The translations under genes were made by a program, and so were the position numbers. Shown here in pieces: positions 54,897 through 64,000 of a DNA stretch of 64,000 bases (positions within the stretch are counted from its first letter, which is position 1; each line of letters opens with the position of its first letter). Source of the DNA: Jaapia argillacea MUCL 33604 (lineage: Eukaryota > Basidiomycota > Agaricomycetes > Jaapiales > Jaapiaceae); the NCBI GenBank assembly GCA_000697665.1, contig KL197710.1, positions 1,711,036 to 1,775,035 of the forward strand, in the 5' to 3' direction. The notes below the pieces were generated by a model. It was not told the origin of the DNA. It worked only from the letters and a program-made list of their open reading frames with translations, and made no database searches.

Positions 54897-56073
54897 TCAA
54901 ACATCAACCCGTCTATAAGTCCTCATCTGCGCCTGCATCCTCTTCACCTGCCCTACACACCCCACAAAAAGTCAGCTCCCTCTTCACCCCTTTTTCTGTG
55001 GGGAGGACTCACCAACGGTAAAAGACTGCATACACCCATCCTCCGTAAAATCCATAAAATTATGTATGGGATCCAACCCTCCGCCCATACAAGAATCACG
55101 GGAGGCTGGACACCCGTATGCCGGTGAAGCTTCAGGTGGGGTGTCAGAGACTAGGTCGCCAGGTGAGGAACACCCGTTTTGGAAGGTGTGGAAGAGGCCT
55201 GCCCAGTGGCCTACTTCGTGTGTTAAAGTCTGTTTGGGGGTACGGGTGAGTGCGGGGAGAAAGGAGGGAGAGGGAGGAAGAGACCTTGCCGAGGTTGTAG
55301 TTTTCTGAGGAGCCGCCTGGGATTGTTGAGAATAGGATGACAACTCCGTCGTCTTTTGGGTTCCCGCCGTACCAATAAGGATAGGTCGCGTATCCCATCA
55401 ACCCAGCCCCCGAACCAGCTTTGAATCTACCGCCCCCAACGTCAATTTCCCGCTAGGTAAAGAGGAGGATGTGAGACGGACCCGACTGAGTAGATGTTTA
55501 GGGAAGAACGACTGCCTCTCCTATAATTGTTCTTCATGACCATTTGTTGATGGCTGCAGAACGGTGAGAGGGGCGAGAAGGAAGGGGGGGGGAGGAAGAC
55601 GTACGTGTTTGGACCGACGTTGTTAAACCAATCTTCGTTGATGGTCCTCGAAACTCTAATCAACTTGAACTGGATGCTCGTATCCGCGAAATCTCGGTTT
55701 AGACCGTTGATCTGTTTGTTGATCTGCCAATTCCTATAAATTATCGTTAGCGCAAGGCGAAGGTATCGTTAGCATGAGGCGAAGGGTGTCGTGGTTAATC
55801 CCAATCCCAAACGACAACTAAACCAAGGCATCCCACTCACGGGATATTCCCACCGAAAGCAGTCGAATCCTTACTAACAACATGCCAATAGACATGTATC
55901 ACAACATCTTTCCCTGCACTAGGGGGCGGTATCATCTTATCCTCAAAATCGGATTCAGCAGCTCTAAACATTTCTGAATCCATATCTGTCGCACAAGTCC
56001 TTTGGAGAGCTCCGAGGGCAGCTACGGTTGACAGCAGGGCCAGGAAGGAGAGGAGGAGAGATGGTGGGAGCAT
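54897..56073 (-). CDS. Secreted pappalysin-type (M43) zinc metalloprotease
   Basis: Signal peptide ([20 protein letters not shown]), then a short propeptide with a cysteine ([16 protein letters not shown]) that could act as a switch. The catalytic domain starts [15 protein letters not shown], with QINGLNRDF and [16 protein letters not shown]. The extended zinc motif [13 protein letters not shown] follows and the Met-turn [15 protein letters not shown]. Cysteines pair as in fungal MEP-like M43B enzymes ([19 protein letters not shown]). About six exons; the last encodes [17 protein letters not shown]. It should be an active extracellular endopeptidase. Fungal members are linked to nutrition or host tissue. 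Confidence 0.9.
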
Positions 56074-56315
56074 TTGTGAGTGAGGGGAGGGTGGGGGAGG
56101 TGGATGTGGTATTTAGTGGGAGGGAGTTGGGGTAGGTTCCGCGCGGAAGCTAATGTCGGTTGTTTTGATTGGGACGGAATGTGAGATCATTGCCGCTGTT
56201 GGAGCAGGATAGGGCGAGTGGCAAGTTGAAGGGTGCCGGGTTAGGGTTAGTTGGGCAGAAAGGGAATGTAGAGCTGAATTGCGATCCAAGACAACAAGTG
56301 CACGAAAAACAGAAC

Positions 56316-56958
56316 CTATTCATTCGCTTTCCATTCTGCATCTTCCTCCCTATCGCCTTCATAAAATTCCCTCTTCCAAATCTGAGCCTTGCGTTTGACC
56401 TGTTCCAAGATAGACTCGCAAGCGACAAACGCCTCTTTCCTATGGGGCGAGGAGACGGCAATGACGATAGAGGGTTCGCCAACTGGGACAGTGCCCAGAC
56501 GGTGATGGAGTGCACATCGGATTAGGGATGGGACGGGGTTGTCTGAGGTGTGATGATCGGATCGGGAGATTTGATGGACGGCATCTACGAGGATGTGAGA
56601 CATTGTGTTGATGGCCAGTTTGGAGAAGGCCTGGTAGTCGAGACGTGTGACAGTTCTCCCTGGGGATGGGGTGAGCTGGAGCGGATGGACGTAGATGGGT
56701 CGCACCTTTGAAGGAGTTACGGGTTGTGCCTATGAATACGGCCGTGGCACCTGCAGCAGGATCGCCGACTGATTGGATGATCTGCGGTACATCGAGTGGC
56801 GTGTGTGTGAGTACACAGATGCCCCAGTCTGTTTCTGATCGAGCGTCGACGGAATATGGCGATGGTCCTGACATTGCTTGGCGAATCACGTGGCGGGGCA
56901 AGTGTAAGCGCGTGGCTGTGCACACTATTGCTCCTTCTGATTGATCCCAAGACATCAT
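56316..56958 (-). CDS. Molybdopterin synthase catalytic (large) subunit, MoaE/MOCS2B-like
   Basis: Exons 56706-56958 and 56316-56659 give 198 residues. MoaE motifs: GATAVFIGTTRNSFKGRTVT, LDYQAFSKLAINTMSHI, HRLGTVPVGEPSIVIAVSSP, HRKEAFVACESILEQVK and RKAQIWKREFYEGD with the catalytic lysines. It transfers sulfur from the small subunit to precursor Z in molybdenum cofactor synthesis. An N-terminal extension of about 40 residues (MMSWDQSEGAIVCTATRLHL) precedes the domain; the real start could be the internal Met before SGPSPYSVDA. The family is unmistakable. Confidence 0.9.
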
Positions 56959-57740
56959 CTTCTCACCAAGTCAACTCGTAACGTCAAATACGGCTGTGGG
57001 CACCACCGTCGCCGTCTGTGAGTGAGAAAACATTCGATACGGCCGAAATTCCCAGGTGAGAACATCGTGGCGAACACGACACTGAACTCGAATGAACCCA
57101 CTCTCGTATCGACATCGTCTTCAGCACGGTTTCATGATGTGCACCTTGGTCTGCGTCGATGGTGTGTATCTCAGAGTAAAGCCGAAAGTCCCAAGTCATA
57201 GCAGCGAAGGTGTAGGTAGAAGTCGTTAGAAAAGGTCGACTCGTGGACTTTCAAAGACATCAACGAGAGGAAACTGAAATGCTTTGCAACGTCAGAGGCA
57301 CAAATGCTTAACTCAACCGTTACCTAGCCGTCGAGACTTCAAGTTACTCATCATGTGTGGTTTAAACAACATCAACGGTAATGTCCATTTCGAGCAGTAA
57401 TAATGTGTGGAGTTTATACAACTGGAAGAGGCTGGGAGAGTGGGATTGGGGGAAAAGAAACATACGGCTTGAGAAAGGGATTGATAGTACACAGAAGTTG
57501 CGAGTATCAGATAACAAGAAGCTACAGTGATCGACGCGATGAATTCACGAATCCCAAGGCCTAAACCGTCGACGAAAGCTATTAGCTACGTGAATTGAGA
57601 AACGGAAAAAGGAGGAGACATACCTGAACGAAGAGCTCAAGATTCCAGGGCTTCGACGTAGTCAGCTATGTGTACGAAAAGGATGACGCAGAAGGAGAAA
57701 ACTTACCAGTAGAGAATCGAGCGCTGAGAAAGCCGATGAT
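56959..57740. other. Intergenic gap of about 780 bp
   Basis: MoaE promoter region and 3' flank of the trypsin-like gene. One minus-strand frame of 71 codons (56984-57199) has no recognisable content. A short stretch GCCGAAA(T/G)TCCCA(G/A) occurs twice (about 57042 and 57180) without further repeat structure. I see no gene. Confidence 0.4.
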
Positions 57741-59433
57741 CTACCACGTAGTGCGATAGAAGTCGGCGTGGGGATACTTGACTTTGATCTGCTGGACAAC
57801 CCACCAGGCGGGCGTGGCGTAGGTAACATGGCTACTCGCGCCTTTGGGCATGCCGGAGTGGAGAATACCGACCATATTACCCATGCCATCGACGATGAGC
57901 GAGCCCGAATCGCCTTTGGCGGCGAAATCGCCGGATTGCTTGTTATAATTATATATCGCGAGTTCTATGGACTCTTGCCCAAGATCATCGCAGAGGTAAG
58001 CCTCCAGGCCCGCGTACCTTCCCACGGTGAGATCGCTCGTGCCTCCGTCCTTTAAGACAACGAGGCAGGGCTCATTGTTGCTATCGAAACAGTCGGGATT
58101 GGCCAGGCGCTCGCGCGTGACGATACCGGTGATCCTGAGCTGGCGATTGGGGGGAATTTGAACACCGTCCTACTGTTGTTGAGAGGGTAGAACATGTCGG
58201 TGAGTTCCCCGGAAGAATACTTGGCTCCTAAAAGTCTTTTTTTTTATCAAACGAGGTAATTATGTGAAAGATGAAACAAAACGCACCAAGGTCGATAACG
58301 TTTCCCCTGAAATTGGGCTTGAACATTGCCTCGTCAAGCTCGAACGTACCCATATCCATGGTGTAGCGGTCACCCTCAACGTCGACGGTGATCTTGGGAG
58401 CCCAATCAACGTGACCGATATTTCGGCGCCCAATGTCGCTCCACTGGGTGTTGAGTTCATTGTAGAAAGCCTCCAGTAGGCCCATATCCTTCTTGACTTC
58501 AGTCAACTTAGTCTGCTTGGCCTTCACGCCCACCTCGGCCTCCTCCACCTCGTCCGGATGGTCACTCTCCAACTGCATCTCCAAGGCCGAAATCTCCGTC
58601 ACCAAGAGTTCGGCGTCAGATCCGAGGCGACCGATGAGGGCCCTGACCTCGTTGACACCGCGCTGGAAACGACGGTTTCCGGCGACACGAACGAGCTGAC
58701 GAGGTGCGCCAGTACCCTTGAACTGGTAGTCGATGTTGGTTGTGTTGCGGAGCACGTGGCAGTTGCTAACGCCGAAAACCCTGGCACGAGGTTCGTCGCA
58801 CTTGGTCCTATTTTCGTGGAAGAAGAACCCGACGCTCCCCTGAACATCATCAACCTCCCCCTCCTTGGTAGCGATGGGCATGCCGAGCACAGGAGTCAGG
58901 AAGCGACGAACGTAGAAGGTGGGTTCGGTGTCAAGGGTGACACGTAGAAGGGGTGGACCTGCTAGCGTCTCCACGGCGCCCTCGTACCACTCTGTCACGG
59001 CTCCCTCGACTCCAAAGTTCTCGAGAAGACTGATGATATCGGGGGAAGCGTCGTGCGCATTCTCGGCGGTGGTGGTTTGGGGATGGGTCGCAATCCAAAT
59101 GACGATGGGACCGAGACTACCCTCCCCTTCCTCGCCGTGAGCGAAGAATCGAGCTGCGTTAACGGCTGAATAGCGAATATGTCGAGCTTTTAGGAGTTGG
59201 CAGATCTGGGGAGCGACATCGTGCCAAACCTTGTTGAGCTGGGTGTTGAACACGCCATGCACGGTCTTGGTAGGGGTAGGAGTGTGTCTACCATTGGGGA
59301 GGGGGAAGGGATTATCAAGGAGGTCGGAGCGGTAAAGGAGCTCAGGGGGGTCGAGGGAGATACCGTGGTAGTAGGTGGTTCTTTCGTACTCTGAGACAAG
59401 GTACCGGGTAACAGCTGTGGCAGTCGAGTCCAT
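57741..59433 (-). CDS. Trypsin-like (S1-fold) conserved fungal protein, frame interrupted at a C run
   Basis: Exons 58287-59433 and 57741-58227 with a GT-AG intron. A long N-terminal part (MDSTATAVTRYLVSEYERTT; HGVFNTQLNKVWHDVAPQIC) precedes a serine-protease-like region: FGVSNCHVLRNTTN (histidine), AKGDSGSLIVDGMGNMVGIL (GDSGS nucleophile), SHVTYATPAWWVVQQIK. A coiled helix pair (EISALEMQLESDHPDEVEEA) is inserted between. Exon lengths sum to one base short of a codon multiple: the family sequence runs in one frame through MFYPLNNSRTVFKFPP and in the next from NRQLRITGIVTRE. The switch is at a run of six C (plus-strand G 58149-58154), consistent with loss of one C or an assembly error. Probably ancestral function intact, allele possibly broken. 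Confidence 0.72.
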
Positions 59434-60042
59434 GCTGAGCGCAGAAAGGAAGTAAACGCTTCGCCGATGGTTGGCGAGGCGGGGGAGAGAAACGGCTGGA
59501 CTTGGCCGGAGTGCTTTATGTATTCCAGTCCGAACGAACTGTACAGAAGCACGGAGCAATGAGACCAAAAAGTACAGAAGAAAGGGAGGGTGCGCGAGAT
59601 ACTGTCAATCAGATCAAGTCAGTGAGACGAAGAGTAAGAGGTCGTAGAGCTACTGACCTAGCAGAGCAGGAGATGAGAGACGAAGAGAAAGAGGTGGAGA
59701 ACCCCTTTCTCAAGTATCTCCCGCTCTACTAGGAACTGGATCGGCGGGTATTCCACTTTAGTGCGCTCGCTGAACAAGATTGTGGCGCATGTGTCAGGAT
59801 ACGGTACACACTCCGTCTTTGTCGCCTGTGGTCAAGCATCGATGGTGCAAGTACGGTTCAGAGGCAAACGTACGCACAACGATTAAACTTGTAAGTTATA
59901 AACACTCTTTAAACCCACTTACCGAATCAGGCGGTGCAAGTATAAGCGGGTGGCTGTGCGCCCTCACGTGCAGTCACAGCCACGTGGCCCACTCTTGAAC
60001 GCCGACGACCAACTTGAAGCTAAGCTTGAGGACCAAACGTCG
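59434..60042. promoter_or_regulatory. Divergent promoter region with TATA box and two CACGTG boxes upstream of the pseudouridine gene
   Basis: TATAAA at 59897-59902 and CACGTG at 59965-59970 and 59981-59986, spaced 16 bp start to start, lie 57-146 bp before the ATG at 60043. Closely paired E-boxes suggest bHLH control. In-frame codons upstream of 60043 exist but start in this region and look non-coding. Confidence 0.45.
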
Positions 60043-63000
60043 ATGGCTCTCCCTAGGCTGCCCCGTTCGCTGCCGTCTTCTCTGGTCAAGTCCCTGCAGC
60101 GAAACGCACCCATCGACATTCACCCCCAAATCCACCATGCCCTCCTCACCCACGCCCCCCTCGTAGCCCTCGAATCAACTATCATCACTCACGGAATGCC
60201 CTACCCAACAAACCTATCCACCGCTCTCTCCGTCGAACGTATCGTCCGTGAAACTGGTAGCACTCCAGCTACTATCGCCATCATTGGCGGCAGGATCAAG
60301 ATTGGCCTGGAGCAACCTGAATTGGAGAGGTTAGCTGAATCGGCTGGCAAGGCAGAGCGCGAGGGAGGCGCCGTCAAGGTTTCCAGGAGGGATATTGCAT
60401 GCGCTGTTGCAATGCGCAAGGACGGCGGGACGACTTGTAGTACGACTTTGATATTAGCAGCTCTGGCTGGAATAAAAGTGTGCCCTCACTTTCACTTGTG
60501 TATCGAATGAACACTGATATGTCAAGAGGTGTTTGCAACAGGAGGGTCAGTCGCTCCGACTTGACTACGCATCTTTACTGATATGTCCTCTAGGTTGGGA
60601 GGCGTTCATCGTGGAGCGGAGAACTGTACGTCCTTCTCTCTCCCTCCCTGTCCTCTCCCCTCACTCTTATTTCCTATAGCAATGGACATATCAGCTGACC
60701 TACCGGAGCTCACCCGTTGTCCAGTCGGCCTCGTCTCAGCAGGCGTGAAATCAATCCTGGACATTGGGAGGTACCGTTCACGCCATTCACTCACCTCACT
60801 CGTCCCCCATCTCACTCTATTTTCAGGACACTAGAATACCTCGCAAGTTTCTGCCTCTCCCAGAAACAACTGTAACTTACTCGATAAATTATCAGGAAAC
60901 TCTCGGAGTACCTGTTATCTCATACTCTGAAACGAAAGATTTCCCCGCGTTCTACTCACCCCGAAGCGGATTCCAGGTACCCATCCCACTTTCCTCACTT
61001 CCACCCTCCTAACCCCCTCCAGAGCCCATGGAACACGACATCCCCATCGACAGCAGCCCAAATCCTCTGTAAGCCTTTCCCTTCCCTTCCGACCCCACTC
61101 ACCCACTCAGCACCAACAGTCACCCACTTCCAACTATCCCTCCAAACCGGCGCCCTCTTCGGCGTCCCCATCCCCTCTCAATACGAACACACGGGTTCTA
61201 TCATCCAAGCAGCAGTCGAACAAGCCATAACAGAATCAGAAAAGAACGGGATGAGTAAAAGAGGAAAGGAAGTTACTCCTTGGTTGTTGAAACGTGTTGG
61301 GGAACTTACAAGCGGGAAATCTTTGGAGAGTAGTGAGTTTTCTTTCGGCTTTGCATTTTGGAGAGTTTGGGATTTCACTGATGGGTTGGTAGATGTGGCT
61401 TTGATTGAGAATACGGCGAGAGTTGGTGAGTGGAGGTTTTTTTCGTTGTTGGTCGGTGTAGGACTGACGGACGTGTTTTGTAGGTGGAGAGATTGCTGCA
61501 GAGTATGCAAAGCTGGAACGAGAGTATCGAGAATCCATATCGAGCACGGCAAGTCCGTCTAACAACCTTACCGCACTCCAACTAATATCCTCTCCCAGAC
61601 TCCTCATCCAGCTTACCCACCACCGACACCACCAACACCAAACCAACCCCAACCCCAACCTTCCGCCCCTCTCCCCCCAGCCAAACTAGCCATAATAGGA
61701 GCCTCAGCAATCGACATCACCTCCAAATCCCTCCTGCTCCCCAATCCCTCTCAAGGCCACGCCACAACCTCACCCGGAACGGTCTCCCTATCACTAGGAG
61801 GTGTAGCGCGGAACATTGCCGAAGCTTCTCATCGATGTTTAAACGGTTCTGAGGGTTTGAATGGGGCTGTGATGCTTGTTTCGCCTGTTGGAGGTGATGC
61901 GTTTGGGAGGTTGGTGTTGGAGGAGAGTGGGAGGGAGGGTATGAGGGTTGATGGGTTTGTGCGCGGGGTGGGAGGGGAAAGGTCGGCGGTTTGTAATATG
62001 GTTTTGGATGGGGATGGTGGGTTGGTTGGAGGTGTTGCTGATATGGATATCGTTTATGGGTTAAGAGGTGATGTGGTATGTCGTTTGGATACCTTGTTGA
62101 CACATTTTTGAGAGGTGATTGATGGCTAATTTGGGTGTAGGTGGTGCAGAGGTTGGAGAAGCAGGAACCGGTTGTGGTCGCTTTTGATGGGAACTTGTCG
62201 CCGAAGACTATTGAGGACGTTGTCAAGTATTCTATCCAACATAATATCTCCAGTGAGTGCATACCCTTCCTTCACTCTCATCACGGATGACCAACCAATT
62301 ACTTTCCCAGCATTCTTGTCCGTTAACGTATCTCAAATCTCCTCTCCGAACCCGCTAACATCTTACTATTCAGCGAACCAACCTCCATAACCAAATCCAC
62401 CTCAATCCTCCCAGCCATCTCCTCCTGTCTCTCCCTCCCCTCCCACTCGGCACCAATAACATACGCATCCCCAAACCTCCTCGAACTCACCCACCTATTC
62501 CACACAGCCCAATCCGAACCTTTCGAACTAACATCCCACGACACCTGGTGGCGCACCATCGACTCATTCGCCCTCTCATCCGAATTCCGCCGCGATCTCG
62601 AACATCTCTCAAAACGCAAAGTGAACGATAACGCGCATTGCGTTGAGACTTTGGGTTTCTTGATTGAGGATGGTGTAGCCCAGATGGCCGTCAACTTACT
62701 TCCGTTTTTCCAGAATCTGGTTGTTAAACTTGGACCGAGGGGTGTTTTGGTCGTCTTGCGAGTTTCGGGTGAGGACGTCAAGAAGTCGGGGTGGGCGGGG
62801 GAGAGGAGTAATCCGAGAGGACGATATATTGTCGCCAGAGGTCAAGATGACTTGGAGATGGTCGTTATCAGACATTTCCCTGCTCTTTCTGTCAGCCCTG
62901 ATGAGATCGTCAGCGTTACGGGAGCAGGAGACACTCTCGTCGGATCACTTCTCGCCAGTTTGGTACTGGATCCTACTGCGTTTCATCATCCGAAGCGTCT

Positions 63001-63085
63001 GGACGATGTAATTGAACGAGCTCAGCAAGCAGCTGTTATGACACTAAAGAGCAATCTCGCGGTTTCTCCTTTTATTGTCGAGTAG
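60043..63085 (+). CDS. Bifunctional pseudouridine-5'-phosphate glycosidase / PfkB-type pseudouridine kinase
   Basis: Fusion of the two steps of pseudouridine breakdown: kinase makes pseudouridine 5'-phosphate, glycosidase splits it to uracil and ribose 5-phosphate. Starts [20 protein letters not shown], a possible mitochondrial or peroxisomal-style leader. Glycosidase motifs: [119 protein letters not shown]. The kinase domain begins [16 protein letters not shown], with [47 protein letters not shown] and the PfkB anion-hole [16 protein letters not shown]. Many tiny exons, including 17 nt (60529-60545) and 16 nt (60827-60842), and a GC-AG intron (60843-60895). Confidence 0.92.
60529..60545 (+). 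other. 17-nt micro-exon (VFATGG) of the pseudouridine gene
   Basis: Flanked by AAGAG| and |GTCAGT; it joins LAALAGIK to LGGVHRGAE and restores the family motif VFATGGLGGVHRG. Confidence 0.8.
60827..60895 (+). other. 16-nt micro-exon (60827-60842) followed by a GC-AG intron (60843-60895)
   Basis: Exon encodes TLEYL between LDIGR and ETLGVPV. The donor is CTC|GCAAGT and the acceptor ATCAG. The spliced product DIGRTLEYLETLGVPV is the family sequence. Confidence 0.8.
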
Positions 63086-63127
63086 ATCTTGAATGTTGCA
63101 CGTAGTCTAGTCTATACTGCGATACAT

Positions 63128-64000
63128 TCATGCTTCTAATACCCCCACCCGTACAGTCTCGCGAGCTTTCCGAAGTCTTTCCTTGGATGCAGCGATGGCC
63201 GCTTTCCTTTCCACCTGTATCTTTTTCTCATACCGTTTCTGTCAAAGCTGTCAAGTCTCAGGGAAATATAAAAGTTGCGACAACTCACATGCGCGCCGTG
63301 TTTGAAACGAGTGATGATATTAGCCGCTTGCCCCTTGGTCATGTTCGCAATCTGGTCCTGGGGTGATTTGGCTTTGTCGGATGAAGGTGGCCCATCCGAT
63401 TCGATGGGATGACCACGCATGCCCCAACGCTTTGCGACGAACTGTTTCTGACTCTCGGTAGCGGGGTGTTTTCGCCAACGTGCTGTCCGGAGAAGCCTGA
63501 GAAACCATGAGATGAGAGCTGCGTTGCGATGCAGGGCGTTACGCACCCTAGAGCATGTGGACCAAAGACGACTTTTGTAGTTGCATAGGTATCACAGCCA
63601 CGAATTGCGTCGCTCAACGTTTCCGCAGTCAAAACCTTTCGGTTTCGAGCAAACATCGGAATCTTGAGAGTATGCGCAGTTCCTTTATCCACCATCGTTG
63701 GAGTGAAATGAGCCTGGAAATGACTCTCGCCTTGGGTTGTCCAATGAGGACTAAAAAAAGCAAAGCTAACAGATGGGACGCGCACCATTCTCCCCTTTCA
63801 GGGGTTCTATACGAATATGTCCCTTTCCGAGGCATTCAAGAACATACACGTCACCTCCGCAACCAACCCAAGCATGGCTGCTCAGTTTAGATATGTGAGG
63901 AGCCCCAGATGCATGGTCAACAAGCGAGAAAGGATTTTCATGATCGACGTAGGTAATGGATTTCGGGTCGGGAATGTGGTCTTTGGTATCAGAACCACCC
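63128..64000 (-). CDS. IRC3-like mitochondrial DEAD/DEAH-box helicase, C-terminal part (5' end outside window)
   Basis: Only the C-terminal accessory region is in the window; the RecA domains lie beyond 64000. Readable parts: IPDPKSITYVDHENPFSLVD, HISKLSSHAWVGCGGDVYVL, ECLGKGHIRIEPLKGENG, RNRKVLTAETLSDAIRGCDT, TKVVFGPHALG, ARWRKHPATESQKQFVAKRW, GQAANIITRFKHGAHKRYEK, ending with an arginine/lysine helix (RKAAIAASKERLRKARETV). This matches the tail of fungal Irc3-type helicases, which act on mitochondrial DNA branch structures. It converges on the pseudouridine gene with 42 bp between stops. The family call rests on the tail only. Confidence 0.7.

Noticed and set aside
1-64000. Transposons, LTR elements, virus-derived or toxin genes, CRISPR arrays, rRNA
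   Set aside because: I looked for integrase, reverse transcriptase, transposase and capsid-type motifs, long terminal or inverted repeats and regular spacer arrays and found none; the only clear repeat is the WD40 3' duplication.

Overview
The window is a gene-dense stretch of nuclear DNA from a filamentous basidiomycete, most likely an agaricomycete. The evidence is the very many 48-66 nt GT-AG introns, compact spacing with overlapping 3' ends and short divergent promoters, and fungal orthologues throughout (ICE2, RPN2, COX13, VPS20, an Irc3-type helicase, a fungal CSL factor). A tyrosine-kinase-like (TKL) kinase of the kind expanded in agaricomycetes is also present. I see no rRNA, tRNA, CRISPR, transposon, LTR element or virus-derived element. 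Genus cannot be read from the sequence.

Layout. 1-7.3 kb: transportin-3/MTR10-like importin (5' truncated), succinyl-CoA ligase alpha, an acyl-CoA-binding/ankyrin protein, mitoribosomal bS16m and a five-exon LSM5. 7.6-13.6 kb: importin alpha, a cytochrome P450 and a D-2-hydroxyacid dehydrogenase. 13.9-20.7 kb: proteasome RPN2 divergent from COX13, a small secreted GPI-type protein, and ribulose-phosphate 3-epimerase. 21-31 kb: a DXD glycosyltransferase, pyruvate kinase, a CSL (CBF1/Su(H)) transcription factor and an unrecognised protein. 31-44 kb: a TMEM198-like membrane protein, a divergent mitochondrial DEAD-type helicase, a sugar transporter, a Mim2-like outer-membrane protein, a PPR protein and a stomatin-like SLP-2. 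44-50 kb: U-box cyclophilin PPIL2/CYP60, ESCRT-III VPS20 and ICE2. 49.5-54.7 kb: a two-family fusion gene and a Cdc4-like WD40 gene whose 3' end is tandemly duplicated. 54.9-64 kb: a pappalysin-type metalloprotease, molybdopterin synthase large subunit, a frameshifted trypsin-like protein, a pseudouridine glycosidase/kinase fusion and the C-terminal half of an Irc3-like helicase.

Most genes are housekeeping: nuclear transport, central carbon metabolism, proteasome, RNA processing, ER/ESCRT and an unusually high share of mitochondrial functions. They do not form a metabolic cluster.

The most striking locus is at 49535-52340. Eleven exons, all phase-compatible, join the two non-catalytic N-terminal domains of aminopeptidase P (creatinase-N type), without the peptidase domain, to a complete TKL kinase. 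One GC-AG intron lies inside the second creatinase-like domain. I do not know this architecture; it suggests a peptide- or partner-sensing kinase. A second theme is micro-exons of 9-17 nt, six of them, several carrying signature motifs of enzymes (pyruvate kinase, epimerase, P450, sugar transporter, pseudouridine glycosidase). Three GC-AG introns are also present. These features make automated gene calls here error-prone.
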